Shown here: positions 22,545-30,735 of the stretch, one piece after another
Layout: each line of letters starts with the position of its first letter
How positions within the stretch are numbered: position 1 is the first letter of the stretch
NCBI GenBank assembly: GCA_035486355.1
Contig: DATHNE010000315.1
Location: 1 to 33,880 of the forward strand
Direction of reading: 5' to 3'
DNA: 33,880 nt
Source of the DNA: Palsa-883 sp035486355
GTDB lineage: Bacteria; Pseudomonadota; Alphaproteobacteria; Acetobacterales; Acetobacteraceae
Translations under genes and position numbers: made by a program
Notes under the pieces: generated by a model
Database searches by the model: none
The model's input: the letters and a program-made list of their open reading frames with translations, nothing else
Told to the model about the DNA's origin: nothing

Positions 22545-23656
22545 GCGCTGCCTCCGAACAGGATGACGCTGCGGATCGTTTCGCCGCGCTTCAACGCCGC
22601 GAAGCCGTCGTTGATGTCCTCGAGCCGGATGCGAGCGGAGATCATGTTGTCGAGACTGAGTTTGCCGTCGAGATAGGCCTGCGAGAGCAAGGGAAAGTCC
22701 TGCTGCGGGCGCGCGCCACCATAGGAGGAGCGGATGATGCGCTTCTCCTGCATCAGGCTGCCCCAGCGGAAGGCGACCTGCTCGGCGACTGCGGTCTTGC
22801 CGAGCCAGATCACCTGGCCGCCGGGACGCACGGCTTCCACCGACAGGCGGAAGGCGGCGGGCGCGCCGGCAGCCTCGATTACCACGTCGGCGCCGCGACC
22901 CTCGGTGAGCGTGCGCGCCAGGTCGGCGGCTTCACCGGAATCGGGGCCTGTGGTGTGGGTAGCGCCGAACGTGCTGGCCATCTGGCGACGCACGGCGTTG
23001 GGATCGCAGGCGATGATCGCGCCGGCACCGGCGAGGCGGCAGCCCTGGATGGCGGAGAGACCGACGGCGCCGCAGCCGATCACCATTGCGACCGCGCCCC
23101 AGCGGAGATCGGCGACGCGAGTGGCGGCGCCGACGCCGGTCATCACGCCGCAGCCGAGCAGTGCGGCACGATCGAAGGGCATCGCGGCGGGGACGCGGAC
23201 CGCGCTTTGGGCTGGCACGACGCAGTATTCCGCGAAGCCGCCGAGATACATCAGTTGGTGCACCGGAATGCCCTCGCAGGCGAGGCGTGGGTGGCCGTCG
23301 AAATGGAACGCGCGCGGACCGTTGGCGAGGTAGTGCCTGCATAGGATCGGCTGCGCCCGTTCGCAGTAGAAGCAGTGGCCGCAATGCGGGTTCCAGGACA
23401 GCACGACGCGATCGCCGCGTGCGAGATCGGTGACGTCGGCGCCCAGCTCGGCCACTTCGCCCGCGGCCTCGTGGCCGAGTACCGCCGGCAATGCAACGAC
23501 GAGTTGGCCCTCGATCGCTTCGAGGTCGGTGTGACAGAGGCTGGCGGCGCGGATCCGCACCAGCACATCGGTGGCCGCGAGGGGGCCGACCTCGATCGTT
23601 TCGATCGTCATCGGCACATTGATCTGCCGCAGCACCGCGGCGCGCGCTTGCATCAT
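22541..23656 (-). CDS. Zinc-dependent alcohol dehydrogenase (MDR superfamily)
   Basis: This 371-aa medium-chain dehydrogenase has the catalytic zinc ligands Cys in SLCHTDLEAIEG and His/Glu in LGHEAAGEV. The structural zinc loop is NPHCGHCFYCERAQPILC (four Cys, spacing 2-2-7). The cofactor loop is VIGCGAVGLSAIQG with an acidic ACDPN end, suggesting NAD. It is close to class III/benzyl-alcohol-type enzymes. The start at 23656 (tandem ATG ATG) follows AGGA; the frame upstream has no homology. It is divergent from the 101-aa gene at 23732 and coupled to the DUF6166 gene. Confidence 0.9.
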   Translation of the reverse strand: MMQARAAVLRQINVPMTIETIEVGPLAATDVLVRIRAASLCHTDLEAIEGQLVVALPAVLGHEAAGEVAELGADVTDLARGDRVVLSWNPHCGHCFYCERAQPILCRHYLANGPRAFHFDGHPRLACEGIPVHQLMYLGGFAEYCVVPAQSAVRVPAAMPFDRAALLGCGVMTGVGAATRVADLRWGAVAMVIGCGAVGLSAIQGCRLAGAGAIIACDPNAVRRQMASTFGATHTTGPDSGEAADLARTLTEGRGADVVIEAAGAPAAFRLSVEAVRPGGQVIWLGKTAVAEQVAFRWGSLMQEKRIIRSSYGGARPQQDFPLLSQAYLDGKLSLDNMISARIRLEDINDGFAALKRGETIRSVILFGGSA

Positions 23657-23731
23657 GTGTCCTGGACCATGCTTGGGTCTTCCCGGGGGAAGACGTAGCA
23701 TGAAACGCGGCAATGGTCAGGGAGGCGAACA

Positions 23732-24037
23732 ATGGCGGCGCAGGCCTATCTGGTGGTGCGGGCGACGGTGCCGGATGCGGCGGACCGGCCGGCGTTTGAT
23801 CAGTGGTATCAGCTTGAGCATCTGCCCGACGCGATGAAGGCGTTCGCCGCGATGACCGCGTGGCGGGCGTGGAGCCGGACCGATCCGGCGGTGCACTGCG
23901 CGTTCTATGCCTTCGTGAGCGTTGCAGCGGCGGAGGCGATCACATCATCGCCGGCGATCAGGGCACTGATCGCTGAGTTCGATGCGAAGTGGGGTGGCAA
24001 GGTCACGCGCACACGGGAGATCCTGGCGGTCGCTTAA
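23732..24037 (+). CDS. Small dimeric alpha/beta-barrel-like protein, function unknown
   Basis: This 101-aa protein reads AYLVVRATVPDAADRPAFDQWYQLEHLPDAMKAF, with W-Y-x-x-EHLPDA resembling the EthD/DUF1330-type ferredoxin-like fold (compare W-x-x-x-H in EthD). The rest, including AITSSPAIRALIAEFDAKWG, suits the fold. I cannot assign a function. AGGGAGGCG lies 5 nt before the ATG, a strong site. It is divergent from the alcohol dehydrogenase with 75 nt between the starts. Confidence 0.65.
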   Translation: MAAQAYLVVRATVPDAADRPAFDQWYQLEHLPDAMKAFAAMTAWRAWSRTDPAVHCAFYAFVSVAAAEAITSSPAIRALIAEFDAKWGGKVTRTREILAVA

Positions 24038-24553
24038 ACGAGGAGAGCGATATGTTTCCAGGGCTTGTCATCCGCTTGATCGTTGCGACGGGCGTCGCTC
24101 TCTAGCGGGCGACAGACGCGGGGTGTTGTGGCGACCGTCGCGCATTCCGGTGCTTCACGGCACTGGGATCGCCATTGGTGGTCATATCGAGTGTCGCCGT
24201 TTGGTTCATATCGCGAGACCCTCAACGGTCTTTGATTGAGCCGCCGAACACGCTCGGGGCGGACTGAGAACCGAGACCCCATCCTCGAATGTCAGGGCCT
24301 GTTGTTTTCTCCACTCTGCTACGAGACGCGAGTTCGTCTTACGTGCGCGATCCACTGGTCAACAACCCGTCGCAGAAGGACCGCCTCCAACGCGCCACGC
24401 CGGTGCTGCCCATTGAATCTGCTCGACCATTTCCGCAGCCCCAAGGCCGCGGCGACAGCCGGGCCTTGCCTGACTGCTCGCGATGGACGCCTCGTGATCT
24501 GGCCGGCGCCGCCGCCCGGCGGTAGGATCGCTTGGTCAAACCGGGAGGGACAG
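24038..24553. other. Gene-poor interval with a 17-codon ORF
   Basis: No full gene is supported. A 17-codon frame, MFPGLVIRLIVATGVAL, at 24052-24105 has a good site GAGGAG 9 nt before its ATG and looks like the start of a membrane protein that ends early at TAG. On the minus strand a 35-codon frame starts MNQTATLDMTTNGDPSAV. The local sequence is less GC-biased than its neighbours, and it may be the remains of a lost gene or element. Confidence 0.35.
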
Positions 24554-25615
24554 ATGGGCGCGAAAATCGCAGTCATGGGCACGGGCGCTGTCGGGGGCTA
24601 TGCCGGCGCGCATATGGCGCGCGCGGGGGAGGACATCACTTTTATCGATCCGTGGCCGGAGCATGTCGAACGCATGCGTTCGCATGGCCTGACCATCAGC
24701 CATATCCGCGACGTCGAGCCGTTCACCACCAAGGTGCGCGCACTGCATCTGACCGACGCGCAGCAACTGGCGAAGGAGAAGCCGATAGACATCGCCTTCG
24801 TCTGCATGAAGTCATACGATACCGAATGGGCGACGACGCTGATCGCGCAGTATCTGTCACCGAACGGGTTCGTGGTGTCGTTGCAGAATTGCATGAATGA
24901 GGAGACGATCGCCGGAGTGGTTGGCTGGGGCCGCACCGTCGGCTGCATCGCCAGCTCCATCACCGTCGATCTATGCGAGCCGGGTCATGTGCGCCGTGCG
25001 GCCGGCAAGAGCGGCAGCAAGCATACGGTGTTCCGCACCGGCGAGGTGCATGGCCGCACGACGGATCGCGTGCAGGAGATCTGCCGGCTGGTGAGCCTCG
25101 CGGACTCGGCGATGGTGACCGAGAATCTGTGGGGCGAGCGCTGGTCGAAGCTGGTGACGAATGTCATGGGCAATGGGCTGTCGGCGTGCACCGGGATGCT
25201 GACCAAGGACATGATGCGTGACGATGCGATCCGGCATTTCTCGGCGCGGCTGGGGAGTGAGGCGATCCGGGTTGGTCAGGCGCTGGGGTACGCGCTGGAG
25301 GAGATCCATCATATCGATCCCGAGCTGATCGCGCGCGCCGGTGAGGGTGAGGCGGAGGCCAGCCGGGCGTATGACGACCATCGGTTGGCGGAGACCGCGA
25401 AGGGGGGTGGTGAGCACCGGCCGTCGATGGGTCAGGACATGGTGAAAGGGCGGCGGACGGAGATCCAGTTCCTCAACGGGATGGTGGCGCAGAAGGGCGA
25501 GGCAATCGGGATCGCGACGCCGGCGAACAAGGTGCTGACGGAGATTGTTACGCGGGTGGAGCGCGGGGAGCTGCAGCCGGACCCGAAGCATATTCGGGAT
25601 TTGCGGTTGAATTGA
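24554..25615 (+). CDS. 2-dehydropantoate 2-reductase (ApbA/PanE) family protein
   Basis: This 353-aa protein is longer than PanE (about 300). It has the Rossmann loop KIAVMGTGAVGGYAGAHMARAGEDITFID, the SLQNCMNE segment (family LQNGxN, here with Cys in place of Gly), and the catalytic-lysine region WGERWSKLVTNVMGNGL. The C-terminal domain has SMGQDMVKGRRTEIQFLNGMVAQKGEAIGIATPANKVL, the standard PanE_C closing motif. Because of the length and changes it may act on another 2-oxo acid. The chosen ATG has GGGAGGGAC just upstream; the longer frame upstream is unsupported. Confidence 0.85.
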   Translation: MGAKIAVMGTGAVGGYAGAHMARAGEDITFIDPWPEHVERMRSHGLTISHIRDVEPFTTKVRALHLTDAQQLAKEKPIDIAFVCMKSYDTEWATTLIAQYLSPNGFVVSLQNCMNEETIAGVVGWGRTVGCIASSITVDLCEPGHVRRAAGKSGSKHTVFRTGEVHGRTTDRVQEICRLVSLADSAMVTENLWGERWSKLVTNVMGNGLSACTGMLTKDMMRDDAIRHFSARLGSEAIRVGQALGYALEEIHHIDPELIARAGEGEAEASRAYDDHRLAETAKGGGEHRPSMGQDMVKGRRTEIQFLNGMVAQKGEAIGIATPANKVLTEIVTRVERGELQPDPKHIRDLRLN

Positions 25616-25630
25616 GCTGGGCGCCGTGTA

Positions 25631-25687
25631 CGCCTCTCCCACACTTGGTGGGAGAGGCCGCGGAGCAAAGCGACGCGGGGGAGGTCT
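25631..25687. repeat. Dispersed palindromic repeat, CTCTCCC family, copy c
   Basis: CCTCTCCCAC (25633-25642) and GTGGGAGAGG (25648-25657) form a perfect 10-bp stem with a 5-nt loop. Read on the minus strand the flank is CCTCCCCCGCGTCGCTTTGC, similar to copy b. It lies between the convergent reductase and ada genes and can serve as a two-way terminator. Confidence 0.75.
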
Positions 25688-25697
25688 ACTTCGGCCT

Positions 25698-26768
25698 TTA
25701 GGCCGCCTTGTCGGCCGCCGCCCGCTCGCGTGCCAGCAGGGCCTGTTTGCGGGGCACGCCCCAGCGGTAGCCGGTCAGGCTGCCGTCCTTGCCCACCACG
25801 CGATGGCATGGCACCGCGAGCGAGACCGGATTGGTGGCGCAGGACCGCGCCACAGCGCGTACGGCGCGGGGCTCGCCTATCGACACCGCCACCTCGCCGT
25901 AGGTGCGCGTCTGGCCGGGCGGGATCTGTCGCAGCGCCTGCCAGACCCGTTGCTGGAACGCCGTGCCCCGCAAATCGAGCGGCAGGTCCAGCGCCTGGCG
26001 GGGTTCCTGCAAGAAACGCAGCACCGATTCCACGGTATCGGATAGGGCGGCATCGTCGGCCTGGATCTCGGCTCGGGGGAAGCGCTGGCGCAGATCACCG
26101 AGCAGGGCATCGTCCGGCTCGGCGAAGCCGATGAAGCAGACGCCTTTGTCGGTGGCGCCCACCAGCAGACGGCCGAACGGGCAGTCGGTGACGGCCGTGC
26201 GGATCACCTCCCCTGCCCCGCCACGCCGCACGGCGCCCGGGGTCATGCCGAGCAGCGCGCCGGTCTTCTCGTAGACCCGCGATTCCGAGCCATAGCCGGC
26301 ATCGGCCACCGCGTCGGCCACGCGCACGCCGGTGCCCAGCGCGGCTTGTAGCCGGCGCGCCCGCACGCCTTCGGCATAGCTGCGCGGGGTCACGCCCGTG
26401 TGGTCACGGAACATGCGCAGGAAATGGAAGCGGGAGTAACCGGACCGGTCGGCCAGGGTCTCCAGCGACGGGATGGTCTCGCAGGCCTCAATGAAGGCGG
26501 AGGCGTCGCACACCACCGCCTGGGCAATGGCAGCCCGCTCACCCTTCGGATCGCAGCGCTTGCAGGCGCGGAAACCGGCAGCCTCAGCCTCGCAGTTGCC
26601 GGGGTAGAAGCGGACGTTCTTGCGCAGCGGGCGCGGCGACGGGCAGCCGGGGCGGCAGTAAACGCCCATCGTGGTGACCGCGTAGCGGAAATCACCTGGC
26701 TGGCGGCGCTGGACCTGGTCCCAGAGAAGCTCGTCCGAGACCCGGTCGATAGTGTGGGTGTCTGGCAT
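25698..26768 (-). CDS. ada: Bifunctional Ada: methylphosphotriester sensor/activator and O6-methylguanine methyltransferase
   Basis: The protein repairs alkylated DNA and activates alkylation-response genes. With the start at 26768 it is 356 aa, and all key residues fall at the E. coli Ada numbers: zinc cysteines 38, 42, 69 and 72 (GVYCRPGCP, RACKRC), and the acceptor cysteine 321 in VPCHRVV. Domains in order are the zinc sensor (1-80), the AraC-type HTH (LETLADRSGYSRFHFLRMFRDHTGVTPRSYAEGVRARRL), and the methyltransferase with GTAFQQRVWQALRQIPPGQTRTYGEVA. This numbering is why the ATG at 26768 is preferred; the frame opens further upstream (TTG 26825). It has no clear ribosome site. Confidence 0.95.
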   Translation of the reverse strand: MPDTHTIDRVSDELLWDQVQRRQPGDFRYAVTTMGVYCRPGCPSPRPLRKNVRFYPGNCEAEAAGFRACKRCDPKGERAAIAQAVVCDASAFIEACETIPSLETLADRSGYSRFHFLRMFRDHTGVTPRSYAEGVRARRLQAALGTGVRVADAVADAGYGSESRVYEKTGALLGMTPGAVRRGGAGEVIRTAVTDCPFGRLLVGATDKGVCFIGFAEPDDALLGDLRQRFPRAEIQADDAALSDTVESVLRFLQEPRQALDLPLDLRGTAFQQRVWQALRQIPPGQTRTYGEVAVSIGEPRAVRAVARSCATNPVSLAVPCHRVVGKDGSLTGYRWGVPRKQALLARERAAADKAA

Positions 26769-26903
26769 GGGCGGAATGTGGGCGTTGGCCGGGCAAAGTG
26801 CCATCCGTGTGTTGCGGCCACTCAAGCGATGCCGTCCAAGGCCGGGATATCGCGTGGATGGCAGATAGCGCTTGCACAGCCAGAGTCTGTTAGGTTAGTC
26901 ACG

Positions 26904-27116
26904 ATGACTTTCGAGCATTGGGAGCTGACATTGCAACCCGACAATGACAATGCAGAGTCCCGCGATGACATCGCTCCTACCGGCAGGCCGACCATGCACC
27001 GGGGACGGCCCGATCCGACGGCCTGGCACATGGGACTTTTCCTGGCGATCTTTACCACCTGCGTCTGGGGTGAGGCGTCGCGCCCAAGGTTGTCGATTCC
27101 GGCATCCCGTGCCTAG
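26904..27116 (+). CDS. Possible small protein (70 aa), one membrane segment
   Basis: An ATG opens a 71-codon frame with a GC-rich third position. It reads MTFEHWELTLQPDNDNAESRDDIAP, then a hydrophobic MGLFLAIFTTCVWG near residue 47-60. There is only a weak AGG before the start. It lies in the 389-bp space between ada and the unknown 536-aa gene. I do not recognise it; the codon pattern is suggestive but not proof. Confidence 0.35.
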   Translation: MTFEHWELTLQPDNDNAESRDDIAPTGRPTMHRGRPDPTAWHMGLFLAIFTTCVWGEASRPRLSIPASRA

Positions 27117-27157
27117 GATCGCGGCAATATCACGCGATTTCGCGGGAGGACGGCAAG

Positions 27158-28768
27158 ATGGACGTGCAGACCGAGGCATCGACCACAGCAGGTGACGCTG
27201 GAAAACTCTACGCAGAGCTGGAAGAACGGGTTCTGGCGCGCGATCAGGTGGGGTCCAGCAAGGTCTACTACAATCTGCTGCGGGCCGGCCGACCGTTGAG
27301 CGAAATCGTCTCCGCCGGCGTGCGCACGCATGCGCCGTATACGCATGTGCCCTATCACGAACGTTTCGATGACGGATATCCAAACTTCGTCAACAACGAT
27401 CATTGCCTGCTGTCGGCGCGGGCGACGCTGAATCTGGCGCGCATGCTGCCGGGCAAGCTGTCGCATCTGCCGATGGCGCAGACGATCTGGTACATGCCGA
27501 CCGGGCTGGATATCTGGAACCAGAAGATCAACAAGGCGCCCGGGCACTACACGCGGATGCGCGGCAGACTGGGCCAGGTCGAAGCGCCGCCTGCTCCGGT
27601 GGTGTATTGGCCGGACCAGGAGCCGCTGCGCGACACCGCGCCGCTGCATGAGCGGCTGAACAACTGGTTCACGCTGGTGCATCGCGGCCAGGTGATCGAC
27701 GCCTATCGCACCTTCCTGGGGATCATGGAGGCGAAGGCGAACCAGAAGGAGGCGCTGGCGGAGCTGGTGTTCTCCGGAATGATCGATCTTCAGGATCGGA
27801 TGTTGTGGAACCGGTCCTATACCACCGGGCACAAGGCGTATCGCGCGCGGGCGACGGTGGAGATCGGTAACGCGATCGGGTGGGATAATGCGCACCACGT
27901 GTTATATGCCGGGGCGCTGGATATTGGCGTGGGGCCGCGCTGGTATTCCACCTACGAAATGGCCTGCAATGTCGTAAAGATGTGGATCGAGGGCGAGTCG
28001 CTGCATGCCGTACCGTACGGCGGCGTGAGCGAGGCCGAGCTGGCGGTGCTGCGCCAAAGTGATGCGGTCAATCAGGAGGAATCGACTGCGCTGATTGAGG
28101 CGATCTTGCGTGGCGAGGAGTTGGATGGGCTGAAGGTTCTGACGCAGATCCTGAAGGCAGGGAAGAGCCCGCGGGCGATCGTCGATGTGATCCAGATCGC
28201 GGCGGCACAGGTGGTGCTGGAGACGCAGACCCCAGAGAACTTCTCCATGCCGCATCACTGCTACGAGTACTGCAATACGCTGGCGTGGTTCTACGACAAC
28301 TTCGAGCATCCGCGACGGTTGCGGTTGCTGTATGTCGCGGCGGCGTTCCTGAATCGCGTGGCGGGGCACCAGCGGGGTATTGGTGATGTACACAGCGTGT
28401 CGATTCAGAAGCCAGCGGGCGCGGATCGGCTCGGTGCGGCGCAGTTGCTGGAGCGTGTGGATACGGCGATCTGCGCGTTGAGCGGCGTGGAGAGTTTGGG
28501 GTGGGTGCAGGCGTATTGCGATAACTACGCGGACCGCCAGCCGCTGGTGGAACGGATTGCGTTGGCGGCGAGCAAGCTGGGCAACGATCCGCACAACCAG
28601 GAAATCGCGCAATGCATGCTGATGGATTTCGGCACCAATCGGCATCCGGAGCGCGACAAGCTGCTGCTGGCGGCGGCTTATCATACGGCGATGCATCGGA
28701 AGTACGGCGATCCGCTGGAGTGCGCGCGCCGGCTGGGTGAGGCATTGGAGATCGCTGAACTGCGGTAG
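27158..28768 (+). CDS. Unrecognised 536-aa His-rich helical protein, possibly questin-oxidase-like
   Basis: I do not recognise the family with confidence. The protein is mostly helical by eye, has no signal peptide and has many His clusters: HAPYTHVPYHERF (about 58-70), a SHLPMAQTIWYM segment, DNAHHVLYAG, MPHHCYEYCNTLAWFYDNFEHPRRLRLLYVAAAFLNRVAGH, and YHTAMHRKYGD. The last-but-one segment faintly recalls the questin-oxidase/DUF4243 region (M-H-x-x-N/T-S-x-x-x-x-x-x... H...RLL). Metal or cofactor binding is possible. GGGAGGACG lies 5 nt before the ATG. A TfdA-type dioxygenase and an EthD protein follow on the same strand, so an oxidative catabolic role is likely (inference). Confidence 0.75.
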   Translation: MDVQTEASTTAGDAGKLYAELEERVLARDQVGSSKVYYNLLRAGRPLSEIVSAGVRTHAPYTHVPYHERFDDGYPNFVNNDHCLLSARATLNLARMLPGKLSHLPMAQTIWYMPTGLDIWNQKINKAPGHYTRMRGRLGQVEAPPAPVVYWPDQEPLRDTAPLHERLNNWFTLVHRGQVIDAYRTFLGIMEAKANQKEALAELVFSGMIDLQDRMLWNRSYTTGHKAYRARATVEIGNAIGWDNAHHVLYAGALDIGVGPRWYSTYEMACNVVKMWIEGESLHAVPYGGVSEAELAVLRQSDAVNQEESTALIEAILRGEELDGLKVLTQILKAGKSPRAIVDVIQIAAAQVVLETQTPENFSMPHHCYEYCNTLAWFYDNFEHPRRLRLLYVAAAFLNRVAGHQRGIGDVHSVSIQKPAGADRLGAAQLLERVDTAICALSGVESLGWVQAYCDNYADRQPLVERIALAASKLGNDPHNQEIAQCMLMDFGTNRHPERDKLLLAAAYHTAMHRKYGDPLECARRLGEALEIAELR

Positions 28769-28788
28769 CCGTGCATCGCGCGCTCACC

Positions 28789-28815
28789 CCGTCATACCGT
28801 GGCTTGGCCACGGCA
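28789..28815. repeat. Short copy of CCGGGCTTG-type palindromic repeat
   Basis: CCGTGGC (28797-28803) and GCCACGG (28807-28813) form a perfect 7-bp stem with TTG loop, preceded by CGTCATA. It matches the left hairpin of the larger repeats at 30072 and 33806. It lies between the 536-aa gene and the dioxygenase gene. Confidence 0.5.
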
Positions 28816-28840
28816 TAACGAGTACGACCGGAGTAGCGTC

Positions 28841-29731
28841 ATGACACTTTCCATCCGTGCCATCGATGCGGTTTCGCGACTGTTCTTCGCGGGCGAGGTG
28901 TCCGGGGTCGATCTCACTCATCCACTATCGCAGGCCGATGTTGCCGGCATCTCCGCCGGCATGGATCAGTTCGGTGTGCTGGTATTCCACGACCAGCACC
29001 TGGACGACGCGCAGCAGCTCGCGTTCAGCCGCAATTTCGGCGCGCTGGAACAGGCGACCGGCGATATCGCGCAAGGGTCGGAGCGGCGGTTGAGCATGGA
29101 TGTCAACGACATCTCGAACTTGGACAAGAACAACAACCTCCTGGCGCGCGACGATCGGCGGCGGCTATTCGGTCTGGGCAACCGGCTGTGGCATTCCGAC
29201 AGCTCGTTCAAGGCGGTGCCGGCGAAGTATTCGCTGCTGTCAGCACGGGTGATTCCGGGCAGTGGCGGCAACACCGAGTTCGCCGACATGCGCGGGGCGT
29301 GGGATGAATTGGACGATGAGATGCAGGCACTATGCGAACCGCTGGTGTGCGAGCACAGCCAGTTGTTCTCGCGCGCGACGCTGGGGTTCAGCGATTTCAC
29401 CGACGATGAGCGTCAGCGCTTCGCGCCGGTTCAGCAACGTCTGGTGCGGCGACATCCAGTGACCGGGCGCAAGTCGCTATTCCTCGCCTCACATGCCGGC
29501 GCGATCGTCGGCTGGCCGGTGCCGGAAGCGCGCGCCTTCCTGCGCGAGCTGATGGAACATGCGACGCAGCGCAAGTACGTGTATGCACATATGTGGCGGC
29601 AGTGGGATCTGGTGATGTGGGACAATCGCGTCACCATGCACCGCGCGCGGCCGTATGATCACACACAGGTGCGCGACATGCATCGCACCACGGTCGCGTG
29701 CGAGCAGTCGACGATCGAACAGGCGGCGTAG
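28841..29731 (+). CDS. TauD/TfdA-family 2-oxoglutarate- and Fe(II)-dependent dioxygenase
   Basis: This 296-aa protein is near TfdA length (287). The iron triad is H118-x-D120 in RLWHSDSSF and the distal H267 in MWDNRVTMHRARPY, with 2-oxoglutarate-binding Arg at 278 or 282 (RDMHRT). The stretch WHSDSSFKAVPAKYSLLSARVIPGSGGNTEFADM is close to TfdA and alkylsulfatase-type enzymes. It hydroxylates or cleaves an ether, sulfate ester or similar substrate. The ATG has GGAGT upstream. It is followed after 2 nt by the EthD gene, so they are coupled. Confidence 0.9.
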   Translation: MTLSIRAIDAVSRLFFAGEVSGVDLTHPLSQADVAGISAGMDQFGVLVFHDQHLDDAQQLAFSRNFGALEQATGDIAQGSERRLSMDVNDISNLDKNNNLLARDDRRRLFGLGNRLWHSDSSFKAVPAKYSLLSARVIPGSGGNTEFADMRGAWDELDDEMQALCEPLVCEHSQLFSRATLGFSDFTDDERQRFAPVQQRLVRRHPVTGRKSLFLASHAGAIVGWPVPEARAFLRELMEHATQRKYVYAHMWRQWDLVMWDNRVTMHRARPYDHTQVRDMHRTTVACEQSTIEQAA

Positions 29732-29733
29732 CG

Positions 29734-30069
29734 ATGATCAAGGTGCTCGGGCTGCTGACGCGGCGGCCGGAACTGACGCATGAGCAGTTCGTGCGGCATT
29801 GGTTCGATATTCATGCGCCCTTGGCACATGCAGTGCCGGGGGTCCGGCGCTATGTGCAGTCGCACATCGTGGGCACGCGGACGCGGCCGGATATCCCGGA
29901 GACCGATGTCGAGGTCGATGGGATTGCGGAGCTTTGGTATGACGATGAGGCGGCCCTGAAACGCGCGGCCGCTTCGCCGGAGATGAAACGCCTGACCGAT
30001 GATGGCGCGTTGTTCATCGGACGGATCAAGACCTACATCATCGAAGAGAAGCAAATCATTCCACGATAA
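29734..30069 (+). CDS. EthD domain protein
   Basis: This 111-aa protein has the EthD pattern: KVLGLLTRRPELTHEQFVRHWFDIHAPLAHAVPGVRRYVQSHI, with the family H-W-x-x-x-HAPL core, and the later GIAELWYDDEAALKRAAASPEM. EthD-type proteins are small ferredoxin-like-fold dimers linked to degradation of ethers and ketones. It begins 2 nt after the dioxygenase stop. It probably helps the same pathway. It is the last gene before the palindromic repeat. Confidence 0.9.
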   Translation: MIKVLGLLTRRPELTHEQFVRHWFDIHAPLAHAVPGVRRYVQSHIVGTRTRPDIPETDVEVDGIAELWYDDEAALKRAAASPEMKRLTDDGALFIGRIKTYIIEEKQIIPR

Positions 30070-30071
30070 CC

Positions 30072-30183
30072 GCGTCATAGCCGGGCTTGTCCGGCCATGA
30101 CACGTCTTCGATGGTAAACAAAGCAATCTCGTGGGTGGCCGGGCTGATCCCCGGGTCAAGCCCGGGGACGGCCATCACGCGAG
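30072..30183. repeat. Composite palindromic repeat element (CCGGGCTTG family, full copy)
   Basis: The left hairpin pairs GTCAT/ATGAC and CCGG/CCGG (30074-30101). The right hairpin is CCCCGGG (30149-30155) with CCCGGGG (30161-30167), inside GGCC/GGCC arms. The middle ACGTCTTC...GGTAAA...TCGTGGGTGGCCGGG matches the copy at 33806. It fills the space between the convergent EthD and CDO-like genes and may end transcription from both sides. Confidence 0.75.
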
Positions 30184-30194
30184 AGCGGGCGGCG

Positions 30195-30716
30195 CTACTC
30201 CGCCGCGACCGCGGCCGGCACCGCCTCGTACGGCTTGCGCTTCACCTTGTCCATGTTGATGCCCTCGATACGCAGCAGGCGCGTCGAGCTTTTGCGCTCC
30301 GGCGAGTGCAGCACACCGATATCGTAGAGATACGCATCGCCCGGCTTCATCACATAGTCTTTGATATGTTTCGCCTTGCCCGGTGCGGTCTCGCTCGGGC
30401 GCGCGAGGCATTCCCAGTCCGTCATGATCGTTTCGCCATCGGCCTGGCCATAGATCGCCCAGGACGGGCCGTGGTCATGCGGGTTGCTGCTCTTCGCGCC
30501 GGTGTAGCCATGCGCCAGGATGGTGAACCCCAGCTCGGCATCCTCGTACAGCACCTTCCGCTCCGGCGTGCCTTCCGGGATGTACGCTTCGACAAACCCC
30601 GGCGTCTTCAGCGCCTTGCTCACCAGGCCCCGCACCTTCTCGCGACCCGGCGTGCCGGGTTGATCCTTCAGCGCGGCGTGGCAGTCGGCCGCGAACTGTT
30701 CCAGCGTGTAGCTCAT
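30195..30716 (-). CDS. Cysteine-dioxygenase-like / double-stranded beta-helix protein
   Basis: This 173-aa protein has a cupin-type metal set in NPHDHGPSWAIYGQADGETIMTDWE (His, His and later Glu) and DAYLYDIGVLHSPERKSSTRLLRIEG with the last His. It resembles CDO-like proteins of about 170-200 aa, which oxidise thiols. It may be a thiol dioxygenase, but I cannot tell the substrate. AGGAGAAAG lies before the ATG. It follows the 141-aa gene by 19 nt in a two-gene minus-strand operon divergent from the GMC oxidoreductase. Confidence 0.7.
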   Translation of the reverse strand: MSYTLEQFAADCHAALKDQPGTPGREKVRGLVSKALKTPGFVEAYIPEGTPERKVLYEDAELGFTILAHGYTGAKSSNPHDHGPSWAIYGQADGETIMTDWECLARPSETAPGKAKHIKDYVMKPGDAYLYDIGVLHSPERKSSTRLLRIEGINMDKVKRKPYEAVPAAVAAE

Positions 30717-30735
30717 GTGTCTTTCTCCTGCTGTG

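Noticed and set aside
24236..25615. 459-aa version of the PanE-like protein
   Set aside because: The first 106 codons have no homology or ribosome site; the Rossmann motif begins right after the ATG at 24554.
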